Source: Hexactinellida sp. DTS-2022 (lineage: Eukaryota > Porifera > Hexactinellida). Taken from it: a stretch of 64,000 nt of DNA. Location of the stretch: the NCBI GenBank assembly GCA_028753945.1, contig JAPNXP010000018.1, positions 3,163,643 to 3,227,642 on the forward strand, read 5' to 3'. A program made the position numbers and the translations under genes. Below, one piece after another: positions 22,694 through 32,599 of this stretch (position 1 is its first letter; every line of letters begins with the position of its first letter). Under the pieces are notes generated by a model that saw nothing but the letters and a program-made list of their open reading frames with translations, did not search any database and was not told the origin of the DNA.

Positions 22694-24287
22694 CTGTATT
22701 TCTCAGTCAATTATCCGATTGGGTCAACCAATCATCCGATTCAGTCAACCAATTATCCGATTGGGTCAACCAATCATCCGATTGGGTCAACCAATTATCC
22801 GACTCGGTCAACCAATTATCCGAATCCATTCTAAGGATGATAACGATATAGATAATGATAGTAATAAGACATAAATGATATATAATGGTAATAGTGTTGA
22901 TAGAGATTAGTATATTAGGTACTATAGATCTTCGAGTCTAATAGCTTTAGCTGCTGTAACAGTCAATACATGGTAAAATGCATTGAGTGTGGCAGCTTGT
23001 GTAATACTTTGTAAAGCTCCAGGGCAAATATTCAATAGCAATTGCCTTCTTGCTGATATAAATGTAGTCCCATCTGGAGGTGTACATGGTCCATGTTGAC
23101 TGAGAGCTCGTTTTACGTGAGCTTTAACGCTGTTAAAGGTGAATTCGATGGGGTTTAATTCACATGAATAAGGTGGAAGTCGGACCAACTCGAAGTTCGG
23201 AGGGATAATTTCACCTAACCGGTTTTCTACACCCCTATGACAAGGAGCGTTATCAAGAATGATATGCGTTTTGGTAAGTCCTTGATGTTCAACTAACGGT
23301 TGTCCAAAATCGCAAACGAACAATTCTTGAATGAATTGATCGAAGTGGGATTGTTTAGCTCCTCCAACGATGATGGTGTGATGAATCAGTCCCACGTTTG
23401 GAGATACTGCACAAAGCATCGTAATATGTGGTGTGCATTGGTTCCCTGTTATTTTCTTAGCTGGCAATCCTTTTACAGCTCTACCTCTTGTTCTTGATGT
23501 GTAGAGTCCAAACCCGCACTCATCAACATAACAAAAACGAGCACCCATCTCATGCTGGGACATCAACCATGTTGCGTGTTCCCTTCTTGATGCCTTCAGT
23601 TCATCGCAATTCCTATTTATTGGAATTTGTTCCAATTTTTTCATTGTAATGAATTTCCCTTCAAGACATCTGGCTATCGTGCTCACTGAAACCTGTACAC
23701 CTTTTAAAGCCAGTTGTTCTTTCAATTCATTGAGCGTGATGTCTGGACGGGATTCAACCTTTTCAAGTAAAAAATGAACATCTGTATCATTTAATTTCTT
23801 TCCTCTAGAGCCACCTCTATTCTTCACTTCATACTTTCTCAAACTACAAATCCTATATGCAGTATCTACTTTTACACCAAATAGTTGGGACATTTGCTTG
23901 TAGGTCAGGCCTGCTTCGTGGGCATCAATTAATCTCCTGCGCACCTCGTTTGTAATTGTCTTGCCTCCTTTTGGAGGTACACTGTTACTTCCAACAGATT
24001 CGGAGGTTCCCAATGTTGTGTCCATTTTTGAAGAATCAAAGTTTCTTGAAAGTTATTGAGCAAATTATTTGTTTGTGCCTCATATTTACCTGCTTATATA
24101 AATACACCAACCGTATACCAAAATGAAAAACAACTGTATTCATATTCATTGGATGAGTCGGATAATTGGTTGACCCAATCGGATAATTGGTTGACTGAAT
24201 CGGATGATTGGTTGACTGAATCGGATGATTGGTTGACTGAATCGAATGATTGGTTGACCCAATCGGATAATTGACTGAGAAATACAG
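22694..24287 (-). mobile_element. Intact IS630/Tc1-like element 1 with 21 bp repeat-array TIRs
   Basis: 1594 bp with TA on both sides. Ends ctgtatttctcagtcaatta, then tandem 21 bp units with core ccaattatccgattgggtcaa. About six units per end lie at 22707-22830 and, inverted, at 24150-24276. The single gene on the minus strand fills the interior. Because 21 bp is seven codons, the arrays read as open heptad peptides; these are not genes. Sister copies are at 58061-59644 (intact) and 28190-28989 (deleted). Confidence 0.92.
22922..24025 (-). CDS. IS630/Tc1-like DDE transposase (DD35E)
   Basis: Uninterrupted 367-residue transposase. Residues about 20-65 form a helix-turn-helix (NEVRRRLIDAHEAGLTYKQM, then LFGVKVDTAYRIC). 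A second DNA-binding segment follows at 75-125 (SRGKKLNDTD to VSVSTIARCLEGK). The catalytic triad is D168 (FCYVDECGFGLYT), D258 (HIILDNAPCHRG) and E294 (LPPYSCELNPIEF), with 35 residues between the second D and E. It would cut at the element ends and insert at TA. Length and triad are complete, so it may be active. It is clearly related to the copy at 58283-59398 but distinct in sequence, suggesting two subfamilies. The start ATG lies about 120 bp from the TIR array; no intron is evident. Confidence 0.93.
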   Translation of the reverse strand: MDTTLGTSESVGSNSVPPKGGKTITNEVRRRLIDAHEAGLTYKQMSQLFGVKVDTAYRICSLRKYEVKNRGGSRGKKLNDTDVHFLLEKVESRPDITLNELKEQLALKGVQVSVSTIARCLEGKFITMKKLEQIPINRNCDELKASRREHATWLMSQHEMGARFCYVDECGFGLYTSRTRGRAVKGLPAKKITGNQCTPHITMLCAVSPNVGLIHHTIIVGGAKQSHFDQFIQELFVCDFGQPLVEHQGLTKTHIILDNAPCHRGVENRLGEIIPPNFELVRLPPYSCELNPIEFTFNSVKAHVKRALSQHGPCTPPDGTTFISARRQLLLNICPGALQSITQAATLNAFYHVLTVTAAKAIRLEDL

Positions 24288-24355
24288 TAGTATCAACGAG
24301 TAGTGTGTTGTAGATACTCACTATTACAACATTGGCGAAGAATAAAATTTGACGG

Positions 24356-25772
24356 GACCTACGTTATATAAGGCCTATGCACCAACTTTGTGAAACTGGA
24401 CCATGGATTAAAGGAAGGCTATTGATAAATAGGTTATTTATAGTTATCTAAATAACTAGTAGTGATAGACCTCATAAATGTTCTATAACTATATAGGAAA
24501 TGGTATCAAGGTATACATAGCACCAGGGAATGAAAGGTTTACGAACGGACAGAATTTACGCATTTTAGTTCATCTTAAATTGAAGCATGTTCAGTTCGTT
24601 CAAGTTCACCTCCTAACTTCAACTCCACCAGCGTTCGTTCAGTTCGTTCACGGGCTAACCCGCGTTCGTTCAATCCGTTCAATCCGTTCAATTAAGTTCG
24701 TTCAGTTCGTTCAATTAGTTCAGTTCGTTCAGTGTACAGTGAGTGGGTCGAACTATTCCGTTTATGATAGACTGCTCGATCCTCCAAGCTGTTATTGAAG
24801 TACAGGTTAAGAAGGTAGAATCTAAGCTAAGAGACATGAGTCCACTAGGGATGTCCGGAATTAGCACTTTTGCAGTCACCTATTATATTTAATGGTTCTA
24901 TATTAATAATTTATCTTTATTCTGTTTAGTTCGTTCAGTACAGTTCGTTCAATCCGTTCAATTTAGTTCGTTCAGTTCGTTCAGTTCGTTCAATTTTCCG
25001 TTCAGAAACCGTTGGCGTTCGTTCAGTTCGTTCACCGTGAATCCCTTAAAAGCCGTGCGTTCAGTTCTTCAGTTCAAGTTCAATAAGTTCGTTCGTGAAC
25101 CTTTCATTCCCTGCATAGCACCCTTCAGAATTGAGCTACGTCATCATTTGATTACGTAATCATTATTTTTGGTGGGTATTATCGTGTTTTTATAGCCTGC
25201 TTTTGATATAATGAGTGTATTACCTCATAAGGAAATTACCTCATAAGCTAATTATCTTATTCTCTCAAAAATTATTGTAGTTAGGCCTAGAAAATGTATT
25301 ATCAATGAATAGGAAGTTACCAATTGCGGATAGATCAGTACTAGCATAGTTACATAAAATCGATAGTTTTTGAGTCATGGCTCATTTTAGGAAATATACA
25401 TATCCATGGCAACCGAGGGATGTGTCAACATTCCATATATAATTTCGATATATTTCATTTAACTAGTTATGGGCATCATCATGTTCCAATTTTGAGCATA
25501 TATAACGCGTCTAACTATGTTAAAAGCAGGCTATAAAAACACGATAATACCCACCAAAAATAATGATTACGTAATCAAATGATGACATAGCTCAATTCTG
25601 AAGGGTGCTATGTATACCTTGATACCATTTCCTATATAGTTATAGAACATTTATGAGGTATATCACTACTAGTTATTTAGATAACTATAAATAACCTATT
25701 TATCAATAGCATTCCTTTAATCCATGGTCCAGTTTCACAAAGTTGGTGCATAGGCCTTATATAACGTAGGTC
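24356..25772. mobile_element. Foldback element with long inverted arms
   Basis: Arms of about 260 bp begin gacctacgttatataaggcc on the left and end as the reverse complement at 25772. They include atgcaccaactttgtgaaac, ttatttatagttatctaaat and, at the inner end, cgtaatcattatttttggtg. Inner arm segments are 25118-25210 and 25518-25610, around a 300 bp loop. The left arm is split by a hAT MITE (24524-25113). Fragments of the same family occur at 62085-62264, 62660-62725 and from 63855 to the window end. No coding. The class is undetermined. Confidence 0.8.
24524..25113. mobile_element. hAT-type MITE of gttcgttca repeats
   Basis: 590 bp between perfect 8 bp duplications catagcac (24516-24523, 25114-25121). 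TIRs cagggaatgaaaggtttacg and cagggaatgaaaggttcacg. The subterminal halves are arrays of 9-mers gttcgttca and variants (24590-24730 and 24925-25100); the middle is unique. The array is read in frame as VRSIRSI-type peptides, which are artefacts. Confidence 0.9.
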
Positions 25773-25831
25773 ACGAATAAGATTATATTTGAATTGATTT
25801 TGTCGGAGGTGTTAAACTCATTAACTATATA

Positions 25832-26006
25832 CAGTGTAACCTCAATTATCCGGACCCATTGGGACAGAACGAAAATGTCCGTATAAGCTAAAGTCCGGAT
25901 AAACGAGGTCATTTTATATATAATGGTATAGGAGTGGGATTTGGACCCATTTCCGGATAATCAAAGAGTCCGGATAATCAAAGTCCGGATAATCGAGGTT
26001 GCACTG
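25832..26006. mobile_element. Tigger-type MITE
   Basis: 175 bp with TA flanks and TIRs cagtgtaacctcaattatcc and cagtgcaacctcgattatcc. Internal repeats of tccggataatc. The end matches the larger Tigger element at 37706-40932 (cagtgtaacctcg), so it may have been mobilised by such a transposase. Confidence 0.85.
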
Positions 26007-26282
26007 TAATTGGCTAATTAATTATATAATTTATGATCATTATGAGGCAATTAGAATACGTCAGATTCTGATTTCAGATTTGAATATCACATGGTCGAAT
26101 TACTATAGGTAATTAATTTCCAATCATCACGATTAATTTCCACTGAGATACAGTCACATTCCATTTGTGCCACTTGTGCCACAAGCGGTACGTGGCAGGA
26201 ACATTTATGCCACTTCATCGATATTGGATAAAGATTACTTAAATCAAAAGTTTATGAAATTTATAACTATGTTATGAAGACA

Positions 26283-26510
26283 TGCCCTAGCCTACAGGAG
26301 TACCTCCCTGGGAAAGAGGTAGGTCGTACTGTTAGGACTGTTAGGAAGCAGGGCCTGGCAGTGCGACTGGTAGCCTAGTAGCGACACTAAGTTGGCGCGA
26401 GGCGCAATAAGAGTGGTCGAGTGTTACCATCCCTTGAGATGGGGGCCCACTAGAGCGTCTAGTCTTCATACTAGTCGTGGCCCCATCTCATAACAACTAC
26501 AACAATATAT
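26283..26510 (+). mobile_element. Possible tRNA-derived SINE
   Basis: A 230 bp GC-richer insertion inside mariner-type MITE copy C. It has an A-box-like tagcctagtagc at about 26371 and a weaker B-box-like ggtcgagtgtt about 40 bp downstream, then ends in an acaactacaacaa-type tail. Spacing fits a tRNA promoter. No clear target duplication, and no second copy in the window. It could instead be another non-autonomous element. Confidence 0.4.
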
Positions 26511-26869
26511 TTTAAGTGTTTCAGAATAGGTTAAACAGCCGTTAATAAGCTAAAAAGAAGCATATTGTGTCTGAATAAAATTCCTGTTGTTCAAATACTC
26601 TTGGTTGGTTGGTATAATCATGTTTTACTTATACTATTTTGAATCTAAAGGCTCAGATGATCAACCAATCAAGATTGCTCCAACTAGAATTTCATGAGAG
26701 TATTGATTTAACTCATTTCCCTAAAGTTCACTTACGACTTAGGACAAAGGGTGAAAAATAGACTGCTTTTGGCTCAGTTATTTTTATTACTGTGTATTTC
26801 TCAGAGTGTATAAGTCAGGTTTCGCACTAGTAGCTTTTGGCACTACAAGTAGTAAACTGGGCTCTAGGA

Positions 26870-27170
26870 AGACATCATGTAATAATCCCCCAAGAAAAGT
26901 AAAAACCTAACCTCATGCTTTTGGCTCATGAGACCCCAAAGGAATTGGCTTAGGAAACATCTGTGTCGATTTTAGTTGATTGGCTGAAAATTGGCATAAA
27001 GGTATGGAGTGACAGCTGTGGTTATAATTTTTGACCAAAAAGTATAAAAATTCTGCTTTTTTCTGCCATAAATTGGGTGTGTTTACTCACACTTCAGTCT
27101 GAGTATAACTGTCTATATTGATTCTACTTGTGAGGTCAAGTAGGCTTCTATTTAATTATAGTTTATATGG
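26870..27170 (+). repeat. Diverged fragment of the hairpin-array family
   Basis: Contains ggctgaaaattggcataaag, gtttactcacacttcagtct, attgattctacttgtgaggtc and aggcttctatttaatt in the same order as units at 4.9-5.1 kb, but without the hairpin. Confidence 0.55.
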
Positions 27171-27399
27171 CTGTAATGACCCGGTAGGGACAAAATGCCA
27201 GTTTCGCACGACTGGATTTTCTATACTGATAACATACTATATTTTAAAATTGTATAACAAATTGCAAGTCATTTAAATTATTGGTGTTCAAATTAAAGAC
27301 CATTGAAAATATGCTCCTAAATAGTATTTTGTCTTAAATTGCCATAAATGACAATTTAAGGAGAATTCTGCATAAAATCAATTTATGTAGAGCCCTATT

Positions 27400-27606
27400 A
27401 AGTAGCTATACAGAGGTGTCAAGTGGCATGGTGTCCTACCTGTGTCGCACGTGTGAGTGATGCTTAGCCGGAGGCATGACGTGGTCATATTAAGTAGCTA
27501 TGTTAAGGAGCTATACAGGGGTGTCAAGTGGCACGGTGTCCTACCTGTGTCGCACGTGTGAGTGGTGCTTAACCCAAGGCATGACGTCATCATATTAAGT
27601 AGCTAT
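27400..27606. repeat. Two-copy tandem duplication, about 105 bp unit
   Basis: 27403-27500 and 27508-27605 repeat agctatacaggggtgtcaag, tggcacggtgtcctacctgt, cgcacgtgtgagtg and ggcatgacgt with few differences; agtagctat junction strings recur between them. No ORF. Confidence 0.8.
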
Positions 27607-28189
27607 ATTAAGTCAATTCGATTCTGATTGAACTAAACTAAGTGTTTAAAGTAAGTATGTATTTATCGATCATGTAAAGCATTTGTATAGTATATTCATA
27701 ATGAACAAACTCTGATCCAGACTCTGGAACTTTGACAAAGGTGAAATATCAAGGATTTGGGGCAAAATATTATTAGAAGGTCAAATATCAAAGTATAGAA
27801 ATTAATTTTAGTTCGTGCTTTACATGATGGCTAACATACTGTATTATATTGTAAAACTTGAATTGACAAAACAGAAGTAAATTTGAGAATACAAGCTCCC
27901 ACTTAAATTGAGTTCCATATGAATTTCTAGTAATATTTTCAGAATCACAATTCGAATCTTAAAGTAGCTCAATTTGAATTTGAAGTATCAAAATTAGTGG
28001 AAATTTGTTATGCACTTATAGAACACCAAAATAATACAGATTCAATTGTAAACTAAATCCTAGGAGCGGATCATTAGAGATGTTGCAGTCCAAGTGCGTT
28101 TCAACGCCAAACGCGTGTGGCGCATTTTAATTCAGCCAAACGCGTTTGGCGTGTTTATATACGCCATTCGCGTTTCTAACATTATTTCT
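27607..28189. other. Non-coding; perfect 16 bp palindrome
   Basis: No gene supported. 28105-28175 holds several (g)ccaaacgcgt strings including gccaaacgcgtttggc, an exact palindrome at 28135-28150. An aacgcgtttggc string also opens the minisatellite at 32509. Confidence 0.5.
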
Positions 28190-28989
28190 TTATATTTGAT
28201 TAGTATAAAACAAACTAATACGAAATAAATATATTCCTAAATATTCAAATATTCATTATAAATTATGGCTTCGAGTTCATACGATGCAGGACAACACTCT
28301 GCCACATCATCTACAGTTGTTATTTCACGAGGTGGGAGAGCAATTTCAAATGAATTACGGCATACTTATCGATGCCCATCAGTCGGGAGTAACCTATAAA
28401 CAGATGACCAGATTGTTTGGCGTTAAGAAGGATACCACTTACAGAATTTGTAGCACCAGACAATATTCTACCAAACTTCGCGGTCGTCCAAGAGGTAAAA
28501 AGTTGGACGAGGATTCGATAAGTCTTCTCTTAATTTCCATTGAAGCCCGTCCCGATATCACTCTTGGTGAGATGAGAAATAAACTACTTCTCGAACGAGG
28601 GATAACTGTTTCGATATCTACGATCGCTCGGTACCGATTGAGTTGTGCTTCTCAGTGCTCAAGGACCAATTATACCAATTGAGGCCAAACTATGGTAAGT
28701 GCTAGGAGAGATAAACTATTGCAATTATGCCCAAATGCTTTTGCTCAAATTACTCCAGCAACTTGCCTGAATTCGTTCTACCATGTATTGACAGCAACAG
28801 TTCCGAGTAATACGCCTTGAAAATCTCTAGTAGCTACATTATCCAATATATATATCCAATAAATCACTCTATCCTATATTAATTAACTATATTCATTATC
28901 ACTACTATATCAAATATATCACTATAATTGTTGATTGCTTGAATCGGATAATTGGTTGCCCGAATCGGATAATTGACCGAGAAATACAG
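28190..28989 (+). mobile_element. Internally deleted IS630/Tc1-like copy
   Basis: Close relative of the element at 58061-59644. 5' leader homology begins about 28195 (aatacgaaataaatatattc). The right end, 28936-28989, keeps two or three 21 bp units and the terminal gaccgagaaatacag followed by TA. The left TIR is missing, so it is also truncated at the 5' end. Confidence 0.85.
28265..28818 (+). pseudogene. Transposase remnant of the IS630/Tc1-like family
   Basis: Starts MASSSYDAGQHSATSST like the intact copy at 58283-59398. A small deletion after NELR (about 28350) shifts the frame; the helix-turn-helix continues in the frame 28284-28682 (HQSGVTYKQMTRLFGVKKDT). At ATIAR (about 28630) sequence jumps to the region encoding the C-terminal RLSCAS segment, removing the whole catalytic core including all three acidic residues. 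The C-terminal YHVLTATVP tail survives out of phase. Confidence 0.9.
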
Positions 28990-28999
28990 TAATTACCTA

Positions 29000-29685
29000 A
29001 ATATCATGAATCTCAGAGATTATAAAAGATAGAATCAAACTTCCAATTTATAAGTTGAATCCTTCAGCCACGTGACACCTAAACATATGGGTCTTAGAAC
29101 CTTTAGGATGTGATATCATCAAAAAACAAGTTTTCACTATTTTGTAAAATCACAATTTCCAAGGTATTTATCGGTTTACAGAAATTATTCGACATGTGCA
29201 AGAATGCTCAGCACATTTTCAATTGATACTCAAACAAGAATAAAATCACTGGAATGAATTGCATAGGAAGGAAACTTTCAGCACACTAAGGATAACTACC
29301 TTCCGAAACACCTTTCAGAAATGGCTCAATACCTATCTAGTAATGATGACAACACAAAAAATGTACTACAGCGATGCATGCAGCAATTTCTTTTGGAGAC
29401 ATCATCAATCAACCAACCAATAAAATATAGTGTCTCCAAAGAAACATGCTGTCGGAACAGCTGTAAATTTATATTTGTGTACTATGCCCACTAATATGTA
29501 TTGGGCTAGATCGAAATTATTATTTCTCCATTGAAGATGCCCTGGACACACCTTCATAGATTATGGGCTGAAACTTGGAATGCAAGTGCTATATGACCGT
29601 CTAATTTGCAACTGGGGTTACGATTTTGATCAAATAATTTAATACCTAATTAAACTATGACAGCTCATAACATTAAATAATAAAT
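29000..29685 (+). repeat. Diverged unit of the hairpin-array family with hairpin
   Basis: Follows the order of units at 5.4-6.05 kb: aagatagaatcaaacttcca, cacgtgacacctaaacatat, a diverged hairpin at 29363-29475 (cttttggagacatcat / tagtgtctccaaagaaacat), gccctggacacaccttcata, gggctgaaacttggaatg, ctcataacattaaataataa. It ends directly against the integrase fragment at 29686, so it probably truncated that gene. Confidence 0.7.
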
Positions 29686-30920
29686 ATGACCTTGATCAAA
29701 AGAACCACTGCCTTCCATCCACAGAGCAACGGACTTGTTGAGGCTCATAATAAAATCATTAAAACGTATGTTGAATATCATTGCAATTGTAAACGACTAG
29801 TTGATAAAATTACAAGTTATAAATTTGACAAAATAAAATCTCTAATAAGTACTGATTATTGAACTTGATGTATATATTTGTTGAAATGAGTGATATATTC
29901 AATACTCTTCAGGAAATTAGACAGAATGAGAAGCAGTGCAGATAAAGAATGGACTGAAAACTACAACCAGTTGCACTAGCGGCAAATACCCTGGTGAAAC
30001 GTTTCCACAGGACACACTGCGTTCTATCTAATTTTGGTAGAGACTATGATTTTTCTAACCTCCTCAATCTCATAACTTCTACTTCTACATCGGAAGTAAG
30101 TCTAAACTCACAAGAAAACATTGAAGATGCCTTAGATCCCCAAATACTTCAGAATACAACCAATGAAACAGATCCCTATCAACTACCAACAGACGATAAT
30201 GAATGGATCAAAGTGATATATGAGAATCGGACTACAGACAGGAAGTGAGCGATTGGAAGTATCAAAGAAGAACAGAAGACTCAGAAAAGAATCTTTAACC
30301 GAAAAGTAAAAGGCAACAGGTTAGTTATTTAATCATGTAATCATGTTTACATGATTTTCTATTTCTTACATTTACCTCATTAAGTGATAGACTTTTTCTT
30401 TGACATTACCTATTGCACAATATGTTATTGTGGGAATTGGCTAATAGCAATAATATATTGCCAGTAAGCTACTTCGCATTTAATTAATGTTGATACCGCA
30501 TTATAGTAGCAAAGTCGGTGCAAATCTACTGATTACACAATCAGAATTGAAACCTTCTTAAAAATAGTTTAGTTGCGACTTAGTATGTTATTATTGTAAT
30601 TATATACTTGTATTGCAAGAAACCTGACAATAATATTCATACTACAAACAATACTGCTTACTTCTTACATTCCTAGATCGGAATTTGAAGAAGGGAACCA
30701 AATACTTGTGCACATCAAAAAAGCTAAACGACTCCCCGGAACGAAGAATGCAAAGAAATACTTAGGGCCTTATTTGGTAGAAAAGGTAACGCCAAGTCAC
30801 ATAATTGCACGAAAGAATACCGCCAGCAAAACAATTAAAATACCAATTCACCTATCTAGAGTTTATCATGAACGCAAACAATATGTAAGTTATTTATTTG
30901 AATTTAAATATTCAGTAATT
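29686..30920 (+). pseudogene. Ginger/Gypsy-type integrase, 3' half, with GPY/F module
   Basis: A 58-codon frame at 29686-29862 contains IKRTTAFHPQSNGLVEAHNK, the C-terminal end of a retroviral-type DDE integrase core (around the catalytic E). Frames at 29994-30330 (NLLNLI to DDNEWIKVIYENRTTDRK, then a stop) lead to a donor GTTAGT. After an acceptor (ttcctag) at 30676 comes 30677-30884, with EFEEGNQILVHIKKAKRL, KKYLGPYLVEKVTPSHI and IHLSRVY, the GPY/F module found in Ginger1 and Gypsy-group integrases. GTAAGT follows at 30885. Introns favour a Ginger DNA transposon over a retroelement, and no reverse transcriptase or LTR is seen nearby. The N-terminal half is missing and stops are present. Confidence 0.7.
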
Positions 30921-30970
30921 CAGTAATCTAACTGTATGCAGTAGTAATTTATGTACAATTTAAATAAACA

Positions 30971-31496
30971 GGAAAAAACGACCACAACTTGACATCAACT
31001 GACGAAAACGATTCACTAGCAAGAAGTTAGTTAAAGTATAACCCTGCTCTATTTGTTAGCTATATATTTATCTATCATTCATAACATTATGAAATGCAAC
31101 TGCATTTATACTATACTTACTCTGATAGAACTTTATGAAGACATGCAGATAGGTGTAATTGAAGAGATTTACCCCATTGAAGTAAGAAAATGTGAAGAAG
31201 AAACAATCAACCACACACTAACCATCTTGAAGCCTCAAATAATATCATCCTTGCCAACCAAACCTATTTATCTACTCTACACAAAAAATTCGCCACCAAA
31301 GCAGAATCATTAACCAACCTGGGTTCATTCTATTCCTGCCATCCATCAACTGAGCTTAGTTCCAATACTAAAGAAACCATAGCCATCGAAGTCGCCACCT
31401 TGGTATACTGAATATCGTACCAACCATCCCAGCGACTATAAACTAGACGAAAGAGAGAACGCAATTATCCGCTAGCAGTTTTGTTCCCTGTTATAT
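30971..31496 (+). other. Linker exons of the Ginger-like gene, uncertain
   Basis: After the acceptor aataaacag (30970) short open pieces continue. 31128-31310 reads EDMQIGVIEEIYPIEVRKC then IISSLPTKPIYLLYTK, preceded by ctgatag and containing a possible donor gaaGTAAGA. No domain recognised. Placed here because it lies between the integrase and the peptidase-like module on the same strand. Confidence 0.35.
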
Positions 31497-32377
31497 TTGA
31501 CATTATTACAACTAACTATATATTACCACCATAGATTCACCACCACAACCCCACCATATCCACTATCACCTCCTGAAGTACCCTTACAATTTATCAACTA
31601 CCCTAAATGGCAAGGAAGTTACAACAATACCTTTCAAGACAATACCTGCCCTGTTGACAACATCCTTGCTATATTAAGCCTAAATCGAGCCACCATCCTG
31701 AACGCCCTTAGCATAAAAGGAGTAAAACTTGCTGACACTAAATTCCACCGAATAATTCCCTGCTTGACAACAATAACTTTGATGAACGGAGGGACTAGAT
31801 TGCGCGACGAATCGGTGTCAAGATAACTATGACTCAACAGGTTTATACAAATCATATGATTTATATGGATCAGAGGCAATGTTATAAACTTTCTACGCTC
31901 GGAGGACCTATGCAACGACCTTTACATCTCCACCTTCAAATGCCATCACTGTATCAAATCCTTAAATACCAAGAACATGCTAGGTTCAATCGGTAATGTA
32001 GTCACAAACCTAGAGTCATCTATAAGTCTGAGCTTAATCCGAATAAGTGCATGTCCTGTGGATCATCTACAGTCATTTTCGAGCGGTTATCTGGCAATTT
32101 CGAATCCGTCCCTACTCTTCTAACAATCGAGATAGGATATATTCCGGAACTCAACAAGAATCTAACAATATCAGACATTGATCAAGAAAGTACCATCTGT
32201 CACGATCACCTTACATTGCATTACCAACTTGCCGGCTTTTCAATCTTTTTCCAAAATCATTTTTATTCTATGCTCTGAAACAATGGTCAATTTCATAAAT
32301 ATGATGACCTAAGGACACCAGCAACTGAAATATGGGACTGCGACAGCTTCTATGGTGCCGTAAATAACGTATTTTAA
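31497..32377 (+). pseudogene. USP/USPL1-like cysteine peptidase domain
   Basis: Frames in series resemble a ubiquitin/SUMO-specific isopeptidase fold. 31497-31826: PKWQGSYNNTFQDNTCPVDN with candidate catalytic Cys51, then ILAIL. A second frame (31880-32060) carries FKCHHC, and 32040-32080 carries KCMSCG, together a Cx2C...Cx2C zinc-ribbon pattern. 32051-32377: YQLAGFSIFFQNHFYSML with candidate catalytic His70, a stop, then FHKYDDL as a candidate Asp box. The order Cys box, zinc ribbon, His box, Asp is that of USP/USPL1-type peptidases. At least two frame changes and one stop break it. It is probably the C-terminal accessory domain of the Ginger-like element; a separate captured gene is possible. 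Confidence 0.5.
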
Positions 32378-32508
32378 CTCTTACACACTTAGGACTAATT
32401 CTTAAATTCGAAAGAGCTCAAACGCAAGGTGCATCGAACCTTGTGGGGACCTAAGCTCAGGATTATTCATGCAATGCAATCCCAATCATGGTGAGCCCAG
32501 ATAATGGA

Positions 32509-32599
32509 AACGCGTTTGGCAACGACAGGTCGCGTTTTGCAACGGCAGGTCGCGTTTTGCAACGACAGGTCGCGTTTTGCAACGGCAGGTCGCGTTGCG
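32509..32599. repeat. 20 bp minisatellite
   Basis: Four and a half copies of aacggcaggtcgcgttttgc (G/A variant at the fifth base), strictly 20 bp apart at 32521, 32541, 32561 and 32581. The first partial unit is aacgcgtttggc. Confidence 0.95.

Larger units (their letters stand above)
25790..26613. mobile_element. Mariner-type MITE, copy C, 5'-truncated and interrupted
   Basis: Colinear with copy A from about its nucleotide 160 onward: gttaaactcattaac, the landmark gccacaagcggtacgtggca, and the right TIR ttcaaatactcttggttggt. The left TIR is lost next to the foldback element. Two insertions split it: a TA MITE at 25832-26006 and a GC-richer possible SINE at 26283-26510. Confidence 0.7.

Noticed and set aside
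22707..24276. CRISPR-like regularly spaced repeats
   Set aside because: The 21 bp and 31 bp repeats are contiguous with no unique spacers, lie in transposon ends, and the DNA is eukaryotic.
24056..24321. Open frames encoding heptads such as DNWLTQS or VNQSSDS
   Set aside because: 21 bp tandem units in the transposon end are seven codons long, so all frames without a stop stay open. No protein is implied.
24478..24798. 106-residue ORF with VRSIRSIRSIKFVQFVQ
   Set aside because: Translation of the gttcgttca array inside a hAT MITE.
29686..30920. LTR retrotransposon (Gypsy)
   Set aside because: No reverse transcriptase, protease, primer-binding site or LTR pair was seen, and the coding pieces appear to be separated by introns, which favours a Ginger DNA transposon.
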